NCBI RefSeq assembly: GCF_026262505.1
Contig: NC_067208.1
Coordinates: 496,001 to 560,000 of the forward strand
Direction: 5' to 3'
From: Trichomonas vaginalis G3
Taxonomy: Eukaryota; Parabasalia; Trichomonadida; Trichomonadidae
DNA: 64,000 bases
In this document: one piece after another, positions 36,956 through 48,620 of the stretch
Numbering within the stretch: the first letter of the stretch is position 1
Layout: every line of letters starts with the position of its first letter
Notes under the pieces: model-generated
What the model saw: only the letters and a program-made list of their open reading frames with translations
What the model was told of the DNA's origin: nothing
Database searches by the model: none
Made by a program: the position numbers and the translations under genes

Positions 36956-39868
36956 TTAATAAAATTTCTTGAAATCATTAACAATTTTCACAAATTTTTT
37001 GTCCTTTGATTTTTCGAACAAAAAATTTATAAATTTTTGGGCGTCATAAATATCACCTGCTTCTTTATTAATATAAAATTCAAGGAACAATGATGCCTTC
37101 TCAAGCGAGCCGAGTCCAAGCAGCTTTGATGTGAAATAAAGCTTCATATTTTCATTAAGAAGGCCTTCTGGAGTGAATTCTTGTTCTACTGATTGAGTGA
37201 GGAATTTGTCAACCTTCTTAGGAATTGCAGCTTTTGATCTCATTGATTTGTTGCCAATTTTTGGAATCTCGGCATCTGAATTGCTTAAGAACTCGATTTT
37301 ATACGAAGAGATTCTTGGAATATTTGCTAATTCAGGCCATCTTATATTCTTTAATTGGCGAATAGCCAGCTCATACTGGTTTGGAATGTTTATTCCATAC
37401 TTTGGGAGTGTTGAAGGAATGTTTTTTGAAAAATTGTCTAACCTCGTAATGACTGAATCAATAGTATTGTCATCATTGAGATTTAGTCTTTCAAAAGTCA
37501 CGATTCTTTTTGCATCTTTTTTCATCTTATTATAATATACTGTTGCATTTTGCTTGTCGGGATAATTGCTTTTATTTATACGCTCAATCAAATATTCAGT
37601 AATGCAAGTGAGTTTTTCCAAAAAAGAAATCGCACATCTTTGATGTATTTTTTGCTGCAGTTGTTTGTGCAAAGATTCAATATGGTTACTAGATGAGATG
37701 CGTGGGTTTCTCAAATACAGTGCTAATGACTGTTTTTCATTTTGGATTTTACTCCATTTTTTGAATTCTTTTGGAGTAATTTGGGAAGTTTGATGCCAAT
37801 AATTTATAACAGGGGCATATAAATTATATGCACCATCAAACAAATCTTTAGTCTGGGCTGTTAAAATGTCACAGACAATAGCAGCTAATACACCATTAGC
37901 TCCAAAATTCTCCATAAAATGGCGTAGACAGTGAAGCTTTTTGAGTCCGAAACTTTCACAAAAAGATTTAATTGCAGATCCTTGATCCGCTAAGATCGGA
38001 TGCTTTTGGAGCTCTTCTCTTGTGATATCTGTATCATTAATAATCACTTGGAAAAATTCACTATAAGCTTCTTTATTTTCGTGTGGAGTAATCATTAATC
38101 CCAACGGAAAACCTATATTATATATTATTGCCAATGGGACCATTATAATATAGGGTTCAAAGAAAAAAGAGGCATCAATTTCAATGTAACTTGACTTTTT
38201 AATAAAGTCTGGGGTAGTAGGTGGTATCCATATTAGCCACTCAATGGTTTCTTTATTGTATTTCATGTACTTTTTTTTGTCGTTAGGTGAAAATGGATGA
38301 AAGTATTTGATTCCTGGGAGCTTGTCAAATAAAGATTTGATGTCACTTTTTTGACTTGTAGGTTTAAATTTAATAAATTGTGAAAAAACCTCATCAGAAA
38401 TATTTCCCCATTTATAAAATTTTTTAAATTTTTTAAGAAAACATTTGTCCAAAGGTCTTCAGTACAATATTTGAGCTGGCAAATTGAAATTGAATTGTTT
38501 TCTGTGGTTTTTATCCATGTTGGAGTTTCGTTCATAATGATCTTAAATTGTTTATAATCACTGGAATAAACTGAAAATAACATCTTCGGTTGAATTGTTT
38601 TATCGCAATTTTCTATATCATATTTTATATGTACTTGATATAATTCATTACTTTTTCTAAAATATGGTTTAAGACCTGCTGGAAGTTTTTCACAAAATTC
38701 TTGATAATTTGTCAAACTAAAATATTCATTTTCTCTAATTTTTAAAGTAGATCCATTACATTCCTCACTTCCAAGGAAAACTTGGCAATTATCGATGATA
38801 AAAGGATATATAATTTGTTCATTCACGTAATTTGGAGAAAAGAACTTTTTTGAATCAAGTTGCAAGATGTTTTGCATGATTGGATCTTCAGCATCCTTTG
38901 ATAATATTTCTCTTTTTATTTGATTATATTCTTTCTTGTCGATTAACTTTTTGATGTTATTTGGGTGAGAATAATATTCTGTCCAAAATTTGTTATGATT
39001 TTTCAACGAACAAAATAAAATATTCGGTTCATTGAAATAATAATATGAACCTATTATTTGAAAAGATATTATGTCATAGTTTCTAATTGCCATTTCTATA
39101 TGATCATCAATCATAATTGAATCAGGCAATTTTCTATAATTATAAATATCTCCAAAATGATATGGAATGAAAAAATTCTTTTGATTTAAAATCTGTTCTT
39201 TAGTATATGAAATATCATTTTGTACTGCCAAATCATGCATGTCCTTGTTTGATGAGCAATAAAGAAGAATTTTGGCTTTATCAGTTAAAATCTTAAGTTC
39301 GATACATTTTTGGACAATATTGATCGAGTTGAACAAGACCGAAAACGTACCTATATCAATTCCATAATTTGCATTGCTTGTATTGAATAAATTTTGATCT
39401 TTGTTAAATAAATTAAGGAATTCTTCAGAGTCATCAGTTTTAAGAACCTCAAGACATTCCTCATTTAAGGAGGTAAAGAGGTTAATAAATTTTGAATAAA
39501 TTTTTGGTCCCTCGCTGAACTTAAAACATTTGGTAAGATTTAATGCATAATTATTGAATTTAGTAGACTCCTTTATTTTTGGATCAATGGTATCATAAAT
39601 TTCTTTCATTTTCTGAACCACATTAGGAAGATGATTCAAATTCCAAAAAGCATAATTTCCAAAAAAGTTAAACAAAAGCTCAAGATCGATTGTTTTGAGC
39701 TCCCTGTCAGGAAAACTAGATCTTTTATTTTCAAAGCATTGGATTGTCTGATAAATTACATTTGATTGTTCAAAAAAAAGCTCCTTGAGGACCATTAATT
39801 AATTGATTGTCAAGATTTAAATCTGTAGGATTAATAAATTGTTCGGGAACATAAGAAAGTGGTCTCAT
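36956..39868 (-). pseudogene. Ankyrin/DUF3447-like N-terminus joined to MULE transposase
   Basis: One gene of about 970 codons with two frameshifts, one at the A8 run 39772-39779 and one near 38425-38455. From the ATG at 39866-39868 it reads MRPLSYVPEQFINPTDLN and on; the first ~270 residues match trichomonad ankyrin-family N-termini (DLELLFNFFGNYAFWNLNHL, then an ankyrin-like block with SVLFNSINIVQKCIELK). A ~200-residue linker with NCQVFLGSEECNGSTLK may be a FLYWCH-type domain. The C-terminal ~500 residues are a MULE transposase; numbered from 38452: D93 (YIEIDASFF), D156 (LADQGSAIK), H175/H179 region LHCLRHF, E259 (NHIESLH). All key residues are present, so the decay is recent. Fusion as one ancestral frame is inferred from continuity of sense. 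Confidence 0.75.
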
Positions 39869-40789
39869 TGTAAGTATCAATCAAAAGATAAATAAAAAAG
39901 TGACAGTAACAGAAACTTATACTCACCGTCCTTCTAAAAATTCTCAGGCTATAAATCTCATTCGTCAAAGATGTGTATAACTATATAGTCAGAGGTGATG
40001 AAACCACAAATTTTTTTACTTAATATTTGAATTCGTTTTCTTTAGTAAAGTCTCTTTTCAAATTTTTTAAAAGGTGTATACCCAATATTGAGGGAAGGAG
40101 TATGACAAGGAGACTTTAAGAAGGAAATTGAGTTTAATATTACCCTGTATTTCCAACAATTGAAAATTTTTCATGACCCTACCCATTGTTCTAAGATAGC
40201 TTTTTTTTCCACCACAGACATACAGTTAAGATATTCAAAAACTAATATCATCACAATGTTACCTCATGCCTTGACAGTATGCTACACGAATTTGGAACAA
40301 ATCTGTGAGGGTCGATCATGATTATATAACATATTTAGAATTTCATCATCTCATCATCAGAGCAATATCTCTCTGTCAAAACTTACCATTTATATATGTG
40401 TACATGTTACTTTATATTCATGATACAAAAATAGATAAAGCTTTTTTCACCTAAATCTGATAACAATGCAAATAAGACTCATTGCTGAAATACTGATATT
40501 TTCTTATTTGATTTGTGTAGAAGCTTTCTTGATAGATTTTATAGAATATTACCAAAATGAGATATAATCTTTAATAAAAGTTTTATTTTTGAATTTCCCA
40601 TGCAATCATCATGTGTTTAGTACCAATATAAATATTTTAATCTCTAATCGAGTGGGTTACAAAAGTGTGTTTTGTAAAGTGTGTAAAGCGTCAGATTTTA
40701 GAATTTTTGACATTGTAAAGTCGGCTTTAGTGAGGGTTATTTCACCAAAACATATTCACAAAATTACTGAGAAATAAGATGTAATATAG
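39869..40789. other. Intergenic
   Basis: AT-rich upstream region of the ankyrin-MULE gene; no convincing gene. Confidence 0.45.
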
Positions 40790-41110
40790 ACTCAATCCGG
40801 CTCTGGAAGATATTTTGAACTCTACATTAGAATAGTGGAGTTCAAAATATTTAACAGAGCTGGATTGAGTGCATATTAAATTTATTAAAGCCTGTTCCCA
40901 AAAGAACAGGCTTTAGTAAATATGATTGAGGATTTCCAGAGCTCCATTTCATGATGAATAGGAGCTCTGGAGCTCCTTGAGTTGGCAAGGATTCGGGCTG
41001 ATCTTAAATCAGTAGAGACCCAAATGGTAAAGGGCCTCTGCTGATAAGGATTCAGGAGCTCCCTTTCGTATGGATTAGGAGCTTCGGAGCTCCTGGAAAG
41101 CAGAAGGTTG
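40790..41110. repeat. Cluster of at least four hairpins
   Basis: Outer stem ACTCAATCC...CTCTG (40790-40805) with its partner (40855-40870) holds the inner stem ATATTTTGAACTC (40810-40822) with 40838-40850. Then come AAAGCCTGTTC/GAACAGGCTTT (40887-40914) and CCAGAGCTCC/GGAGCTCTGG (40936-40970). A related GGAGCTCC set follows near 41050-41095, along with a repeat of CCCAAATGGTAAAGGG (41020 and 41132). Confidence 0.75.
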
Positions 41111-41149
41111 CTTTGATCTTAAATCAGCAGAGGCCCAAATGGTAAAGGG

Positions 41150-42468
41150 TTAATCTTTAATAATATACCTGATTCATTTAAGTCCCTAGCTCCACATTTG
41201 AATCCCATTATTCTTCCTCGCTTAAATATTGGCTTTTCCTCAAATTTTCAAATCAAATTCAATTTCTCAAAATGACGTAGAAAGTATCCTTCCTGCGTTC
41301 GCCAAACACATTCTTACATCCAGTGCTCTCTTTATACTCTTCAGAGAACTGAAAATTGCTCATGGTCATACGAAATTTCGATTCAAAATTATTCTCATAT
41401 CAAAATCTCCTGTTGTTATTTTATTTTGTATTGTCTATGAATAAACATATCTTTTATTATGTTTTTAAAAAACTTCTTTGCAACTCACTGAAAAAGTTGA
41501 GGTATATTTTTATTAAAATCAAATTTTGAATTGATGGGAATTAGCGTATACTTAATAGGATTCGAAAGAAAATGCTTTTAAGTATGTTTGATAGGTTAGG
41601 AGAAGGTAAATTAAAAATTAATGTGGAATCAAAAAGAAAAATCAAAAATTTAAGCGCAAAAGTGTGTTATGCACTCTTGTCTGTCTGCATATGTCATTCT
41701 GGGAGACATGTATATATGTCTAGTTCATGAGTAGATAGTATTGGGTTCTTTTGTTTCTGTTGAGTCAAAAGAGTGGGTAGATTTTTTTCTCGAAAATTTC
41801 TAGTGAATGTGACTATATAGAATGGTTAGATATGTATGTATGTCTAGTACATGAGTAGAGACTATTGGTTTCTTTTGTTCCTTTTCTTTATAAAAAAATT
41901 AATCAAAGGAGGGATGGAACTCAATGGAGAGATTGAGTTCCAAAGAGTGATGGATCTCAAAAGACTATGTAGAGAGTAAGACTGAGTAGAGAGTAACTAG
42001 CATTATAGACTCAGACTGAATCAACTATTTGAAACCATATGATTATGAGCTTATGTATCAGTTAATCATAATGATTTCAGCTATATTTTCTGACAACCCA
42101 AAAAATCTTTATCTAATTTTGATGGATTTGCTTCATAAATATGCATTAATAGCTTATGACTGTTAGATCTAATAACTTAGATTCTCGAAATTCCTGTAAA
42201 AAGTCAAATAGTCTAGAGATAAGACAACCTAACTGACTATATATTGCAATAAAAAGTAACAATTCTGAAATTATGGGACTTTTATATTTCCCCAAGGAAA
42301 TGTCCTTGATACAGTCAAAAATCCAAACATGTCTGATAACGACATGCGACAGTAATTTAATTATCATGATATAATTAGATGATTGTTTAAAAATTAATTA
42401 AAAATTAAATGTTTAATTCTGGGGTTTATGTAAGATGTCAATTCCATACCATTGTGTATAACAATACT
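41150..42468. other. Intergenic
   Basis: No gene seen. There is a local duplication around TATGTCTAGT(T/A)CATGAGTAGA (41710-41740 and 41838-41862). Confidence 0.45.
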
Positions 42469-43646
42469 TCATTTTTCCTTTACAGCATAACAATGATTAA
42501 TGCATGCTTCATATTCTTCCATCAAAAGTTCGATTTCGTTTTCATTTGTAAACATTAATGAATTTTCTGCCTCTGAAATAAATTCCTTCTGGATCCTTTC
42601 ATCGATATTTAATAATTCATCATTAAATTCTGATGATGAAATCCGAAAATCCTGGACTAACTCATCATAAATATTATATAATTCTTCATCATACTCTTCT
42701 AATACTTTCAAATAGACATCCATATTAATAATATCTTGATTTTTGAGATATTGACGTAGAACAAAAACTATTAAGGTTATTCCAACCTTAAACATAATTT
42801 TGGGGCAATGTTCGATTGTTGTAATGATCATTTCTGGAATTTCTTCATAAGTAAAGAAGACCATGATTTTTGAATCAAGCTCATAATTGTCTAATATTAG
42901 GATCCTGTATAGTAAATAAATACAACACTTTGAATTTGTCCATTTTAATTCTTTTGTAATGAATTTTTTGATTATTTTTATAATAATGTAAATTGAATAC
43001 TCAAATATATCTGAAGTTGAATTGATAAAGAAAGAAAGTGCAAATTCAAAATCAATGCTGTTATAATTACATAAATTGTAAATAGCTGAAGAAAAATCAT
43101 TAGAATCTATGGAATTTAATAATATATCTGGCGAGAACTTAATTAAAAGGAGTAGAGTTTTACAACAATTATTGCAAAATAGATTGTTTGTAATTGAAGT
43201 CAAAATTTTTTTATTTTGAAAGTATGATAGAATTGAATTGAAATTTTCTTTATCCCAATAAAATAAAAGAGCATTAAAAATGGAAAATATTTTATCCATA
43301 AAGGGATACTTTTGTATTTGAGTCGAAATGTTTTCAATGTATAAATTTTTAATTCTTCAATATATTGCTCCTCAATTTTGTGATCAACTTTGATTTTATT
43401 AGAAATCAATATAAATAAAAAATCATAGAGCCACTCACGATCCGCAATTATAATATAATCCAACAAATGCTGGATTATAATATCAAAATTATCAATAATG
43501 TAATGAATTGATATTTTATCTTTAACAGATAATGCATAAATAAGAAGTAACCAAGAGTTGTAGAATTTGTCTTTTAATCCACTAAAGTTTTTATCAATTT
43601 CACTTTCAATTAAAACATCCGGAACATTATAATATTGATTTTGTTG
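42469..43646 (-). pseudogene. Helical (ARM-like) repeat protein gene, 3' part
   Basis: About 390 codons of the main body of a gene whose 5' end lies at 47047-47240, separated by a 3.4-kb insertion. The product is almost all helices of ARM/HEAT style (NSWLLLIYALSVKDKISIHY, PEMIITTIEHCPKIMFKVG), ending in an acidic tail. There is one frameshift at the T5 run 43346-43350, where EELK changes frame before NLYIENISTQIQKYPF. Trichomonads have large families of such importin-like or scaffold proteins; I cannot name the member. The host gene is dead because of the insertion and the frameshift. Confidence 0.65.
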
Positions 43647-43755
43647 TAAGACGAGTTACGGAAAGTGAGGTGAACCGAAAAAGTGACACTTATTTGGTCG
43701 GATAAATTCCCTATATATTTACTTGTCAAAAAAAATCAGACTTTTTTTGCTTTAA

Positions 43756-46024
43756 GGATACCCTTACGTGTCAGATTTTTTGCGCATACGAAGAAGTCAT
43801 GCTAGACATGAGCTATAAACCTGAAATTTTAGCAACATATTTAAAACTTTTTAAACTACAATACACTTTAATATTCAAGAACAAAAATATTCTTTTTAGA
43901 AATTACATAATTATTTTATGTGAAATCTATATAAAAACATATTTTGCGAGCGTAACTTTTTTCTTTATAAGCACCTTATATGACTGATAAACTGTGAAGG
44001 CACATAATTGTTAATTCATAGAGTTGATATGTTTCCAAAATTGAGAGGAAATTTGAAAATTGAATACCCTTTCAATTCAATTTCAAAAGATATCAGCTCC
44101 TTCAATAATTGAAGGACGATTTTGATCATTTGCTCTTAAAACAAGTATGCCATGGAGAAAAAAGTTACGCTCGCAAATCTGAAATATAACTATCATATAA
44201 AAAAATTAAATTTCTAATTTTTTACTCTATAGATATTATTGGCCACTTGTGTAATGCATAAAAGTTTATGTCATATGCATACATTTGGAAGTATGGGAGA
44301 CGAGGGAAATTACTTCTATGAGGCACTAGGATTTTTAAAAATTTCTCTATCGGACTCACCATTCAATTTCTCGAAAATTAAAAAAAATCAATAATAGCTA
44401 AAATGTATTATGCATAACAAATTTTAATGTTACACGGTATTTTTTGAACTTCATGACATGAATTTTCTTTATATTATTTTTTTTTGGATTTTCTATGATT
44501 TATGCGATAGGCTGGAACAACATTGTAAGTGCAATGATATCATTTATAGAGAAATCTAAAACTTCAGCATTCAGAACTCGCAACCACAAAAATATTCATT
44601 TGCTAAGTAAGTAAAGTTGATTAAGTTCGACACTTAGCTTTTATACGTAAAACCAAGTGTGTATTGTTATTTCTTGTTAAATTATTGAGAAAAAAATAAA
44701 TTGTAAGAGAAACGATACTGATTATTGAAATAATATTGAGGGTAGCTGCAGATTTCTTCATTAACATGCCGGAAATTTGTTAATCTTGGTTTTCTATCAT
44801 AAAATCTGTCGAAGAATCTAAAAACGGAGATATGAAATAGAGATCATGTAAATCTAGAGTATCCTGTCAGAAAAATAGACTAAGCATGTAACCCTTTTTT
44901 GGTCATAAACACTTTTTACCACTTAGTCATACAGATGATCATTAAATTTAAACGAGCACTTTTTGTCAAATTTATTCTTTTACAAAGACAGAAGATTTTA
45001 GTATTATTTAATATTAGTGCTGTAGCAAAATTCAAAAAACGGCGAAAATTCAGTGAATTTGTGAATTCACATTTTTTTCGACATTTTTCTTGATATATCC
45101 ATGCACATTAAGAACACAGCTTTGATACGCTTAAAAAAGCATATTTCATATGAAATTGTTAAAGAAATAAACAATTTATATAAAAATTGCACTTATGGCA
45201 GTTTAGATATATAATTTATATATAACATATATACAAATCCATAGACAAAGTGCAATAACTACAATGTTGTAGAAAATTACAGCAGAAATACTGACTTTTT
45301 GAAGGATAATAAGAATTCTTCTAAATGTTGTATTTTTATAATTTGATTGATTTTTTTTACTATTTCATTAATCTTTTATGAATAATAATTATTTTTAATA
45401 TATGTGCTATTAAAATTTCAAATTTTGACTAATATATCTAAGTTATCTGAACGAAACATTTAGAAAATATCATACTTACATTGAAATAGCAAGTAGAGCA
45501 TATTAATAGCAAGTTTCTTGGCTTTATATCTATCATCTATTGTTGTTTGATCAAACAAAATTCACTCTATTATATGGTGTCAATTAATTAAAACAATTTT
45601 TAATAGTTATTTATTTAGTGCGAATAAGTGCAAACTCATAAATGAATAACTTAATAGTAGAAATGAATTATCTGATATAAATCTCACATTTTGTCCATCA
45701 GAAATACTTTAATTGCATACGCATAACTATTAGTAATACGTCTGGAGTGTCAATTAATAACAATCCCACAACAAGTAAAATTCAGATTTTTATTAAACTT
45801 ATTTTTTCCTAAAAGTTTTCTCAAATTACTATATATACATATGTGGATAAAATAATAGTAATATTGTAAAAAATTAGATAATTTTTTTTATTTGAGAACC
45901 TCTCAAAAGTTCATTCAATTTATCAATTGTTTCAGTTTGATGTATATTCATTTCTGGAGCCTAAAACTTTAGCAATCATGACAATATCATATTCTCTTTC
46001 TAACTACGCAATGTAAGGGTATCC
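43756..46024. mobile_element. Nested TTAA-flanked element, 2.3 kb
   Basis: Ends GGATACCCTTAC (43756-43767) and GTAAGGGTATCC (46013-46024), perfect 12-base inverted repeat, with TTAA at 43752-43755 and 46025-46028. No coding gene. An inner inverted pair (GCGAGCGTAACTTTTTTC near 43946 and its complement near 44158) lies near the left end. Confidence 0.65.
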
Positions 46025-46072
46025 TTAAAAAATTTATAAGTTAATTATTGAGAACGAAGGTGAAAGGAAATG

Positions 46073-46311
46073 TATACCTCTTACCCTTTCATTCCCTCGA
46101 GAAAGTTCAAAAACTTGGGTGCAATCAGTTCTGATTGCACCCAAGTTTTTGAACTTTGTATAAGGAATTGTTGGCTATGATGCACTGATCATGAATCAGT
46201 ACATCATAGCCAACAATTCCTTCGCAAACAGCGGGAAACTTTGTCTGAATAGTTTAACATTCAGACAAAGTTTCCCGCTGTCAGAGAGGGAATGGAAGGG
46301 TAAGAGGTATA
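46073..46311. repeat. Four-way cloverleaf inverted repeat
   Basis: A 26-bp outer stem (46073-46098 with 46286-46311, one mismatch) encloses three long hairpins: A 46102-46157 (27-bp perfect arms, 2-base loop), B 46162-46222 (21-bp arms with a further ACTGAT/ATCAGT tip), C 46230-46279 (21-bp arms, 8-base loop). Nearly every base is in a stem. Seen directly; folding in the cell is inference. Confidence 0.85.
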
Positions 46312-46320
46312 TATTCATAA

Positions 46321-46510
46321 TGTATACCTCTTACCCTTTCATTCCCTCGAGAAAGTTCAAAAACTTGGGTGCAATCAGTTCTGATTGCACCCAAGTTTTT
46401 GAACTTTGTATAAGGAATTGTTGGCTATGATGCACTGATCATGAATCAGTACATCATAGCCAACAATTCCTTCGCAAACAGCGGGAAACTTTGTCTGAAT
46501 AGTTTAACAT
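46321..46510. repeat. Second, partial copy of the cloverleaf repeat
   Basis: Identical to 46071-46260 from the outer left arm through hairpins A, B and half of C. It then breaks off into a block (46511-46660) in which ATTTTGGAGAACGGTTTCG and TTAATACCGCTTTGAAT recur. Confidence 0.85.
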
Positions 46511-46567
46511 TTTGGAGAACGGTTTCGACGTTAATACCGCTTTGAATAGTTTAACATTTTGGAGAAC

Positions 46568-46720
46568 TTATACAAAGTTCAAAAACTTTGTCTGAAGAAT
46601 TCTTCCATCTGTTAAAGGGACATTTTGGAGAACGGTTTCGACGTTAATACCGCTTTGAATTTGTTGATTAGCTTGATTTAACCATTCTAAATCAATTAAA
46701 TCGAAGATTCTACCACTCAT
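46568..46720 (-). pseudogene. Captured 50-codon gene fragment beside the cloverleaf repeat
   Basis: From the ATG at 46718-46720 the frame reads MSGRIFDLIDLEWLNQANQQ, continues with INVETVLQNVPLTDGRILQ and stops inside sequence of the hairpin repeat. It reads like authentic protein but the family is unknown. Its VETVLQN part is duplicated inside the broken second cloverleaf copy (46513-46545). Confidence 0.4.
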
Positions 46721-47046
46721 TGGAAAATTATAAGTTTTGAAAAAAACCGTAAATCATTATTGAATCTAAAAATATTTATGTACAAAAAGTCGGTATATAT
46801 TCTATAATTATTTAAAATAATGAAAAAGTTGATTTGTGAATCATTGAAATATTAATGCTGTTATATATATATATCAGATGATATAAGATGATTTTTTTAA
46901 ATAAAAAATAAAATTTAATTTTTTAATTGTTAAAATAAGAATAGTAAGCTTGACAAGTAATTTAAGTTTTTGCTTTGTAAAGTTATTTGGTTGGCAAATG
47001 CATTGTGTCACTTTTTGTTTGAGTTCACTTTCCGTAATTTGTCTTA

Positions 47047-47240
47047 TGATAATTTGAATGTTCTATGTATGGCGATATGTGATTTAAAATATCAGTATCT
47101 GATGTTATTTGAATTGATTGAAAAATGTATTGTAACATTTGTGAAAAATCAGTATAATCGAATGTTGCCATGGAAGAATTTAGCATATTTAAATCTTTGG
47201 GACATTGATCTAAAGGTAATGACTTATAATCATCTTCCAT
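47047..47240 (-). pseudogene. Helical (ARM-like) repeat protein gene, 5' fragment
   Basis: From the ATG at 47238-47240: MEDDYKSLPLDQCPKDLNML and on to the TA insertion site after SNYH. The helix-rich style and orientation match 42469-43646, which lies across the inserted element. Across the junction the frames differ by one base, so a small change has also occurred near the site or earlier. Confidence 0.55.
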
Positions 47241-47374
47241 TCAAGTCTAAAGAAAAAAAGGAAAAACGGTCCGGCCAAATAAAGATTTAAGTTAAAAAAA
47301 GATATTAATATATATTAAGGTCATACTTTTAGTATATTTATAATAAATATAAGTTGCTTTGGTGAACTTGCACT

Positions 47375-47495
47375 TAGAGATCAGCATCGAAACAAAAAGT
47401 GCAAGATTTTTACGAAAAGAGCTTACAGGTGTAATAAATATAAGATAGGATTACACACGTAAGCTCTTTTCGTAAACTTGCACTTAGAGATCAGA
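47375..47495. repeat. Tandem hairpins with CTTGCACTTAGAGATCAG direct repeat
   Basis: CTTGCACTT pairs with AAGTGCAAG (about 47368-47406), then TACGAAAAGAGCTTAC (about 47414) pairs with GTAAGCTCTTTTCGTA (about 47460-47475). CTTGCACTTAGAGATCAG appears again right after. Confidence 0.7.
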
Positions 47496-47564
47496 AAGTA
47501 ATGACAAAATGATAACAAATACTAGATCTTAAATAAGTACCGACATCATGCAACTTCTAAATCT

Positions 47565-47860
47565 ACAACATTTAATGAGAGAATGATAAAAACTTCTAGA
47601 TCTGAAATAAGTAATGAGAGATTGACTGAAACTGCTAGAGCTTAAACAAGTAATGGGAGAATGATAAAAACTTCTAGATCTGAAATAAGTAATGAGAGAT
47701 TGACTGAAACTGCTAGAGCTTAAACAAGTAATGGGAGAATGATAAAAACTTCTAGATCTGAAATAAGTAATGAGAGAATGAATGCAACTGCTAGATCTGA
47801 AGCAAGTAATGACAGAATGATAGCAGCTGCTAGATCTGAAACAAGTAATGAGAGGGCTGA
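47565..47860. repeat. 78-bp minisatellite (two ~39-bp halves)
   Basis: GATAAAAACTTCTAGATCTG recurs at 47585, 47663 and 47741, spacing 78. Each unit has a related second half with AACTGCTAGAGCTTAAACAA. The minus-strand frame across it is an artefact. Confidence 0.85.
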
Positions 47861-48093
47861 CATCTGATAGGAAATAACTTTTATTGAATCTGAGCTCAAA
47901 TTCGATTAATAACATCGCACAACTGATGCACTGATCTGGTTTGAGCTCTTATGAGACAACCCCAGTTAAGTGATTACATCATTTGTTTTCGATCAAATGA
48001 GAATCTTAACACCGCACAACTGATGTAAAGATCTGCTTTGATTTACTGGCGTATCCGTAATCAAGACTACTTGGAGTCAGATCTTAAAATTCC

Positions 48094-48620
48094 TTGGCTG
48101 CTCGAGAGAGATTACCAAATGAAAAATGACACTTTTTTGGCGCCTCTTTTCTTTTCAAATTTTCCCGCCATGTAAAAATTGCATTCAAACTTTCCCGCAA
48201 TATTAATCCCTTTCAATTTGTAAGACACTTAAAACATCTCCACAATAGCAAAGTATAATACAGATTGAATTGTAATGCAATGATACCTTACTAATTAATA
48301 ATTATTTATCAAATCTATTAATCTTTAAATCAAAATGTATGGGAAACCATAAATAAATGATAGATTATCGATCTAACTACTAAGTATGATCTATATGCAT
48401 GTTCAGAATATATACTTATCGATCAAAGATAAAAAGGAATTTTAATATTAAGGAATAACATACAACAGTAAACTCTAATTCTTGGACTGCTTAAATCCCG
48501 ACGATATTGCCACGACCAGTTTCAGCCGTTTTGAACAAGGACGGGTTTCACCGCACAAAGTTGATGTTGCAATTTTAGTAGCTAAAAAAATGATGCCCTA
48601 AATTTTGAGTATTCATTGAA
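48094..48620. repeat. Right arm of the ~500-bp inverted repeat pair
   Basis: Reverse-complement match to 31425-31928: TTGGCTGCTCGAGAGAG (48094-48110), TGGCGCCTC (48138-48146), TTTCCCGC twice, CAATTTG..., CTGGTCGTGGC in reverse near 48515, and TTTCACCGCACAA (48546-48558). The distance between arms gives about 17.2 kb. Confidence 0.7.

Larger units (their letters stand above)
43649..47044. mobile_element. TA-flanked transposon with ~41-bp inverted repeats (Tc1/mariner-like)
   Basis: Left end AGACGAGTTACGGAAAGTGA (43649) and right end in reverse AGACAAATTACGGAAAGTGA (47044) match for about 41 bases, continuing to AAAAAGTGACAC. TA flanks both sides (43647-43648 and 47045-47046). It splits the helical-repeat gene. 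No transposase is visible. About 2.8 of its 3.4 kb is later insertions (43756-46024 and the hairpin element), so the original was a short non-autonomous element. Confidence 0.7.

Noticed and set aside
40589-41444. Short plus-strand frames at 40589 and 41229
   Set aside because: Chance frames near hairpin repeats with no family likeness.
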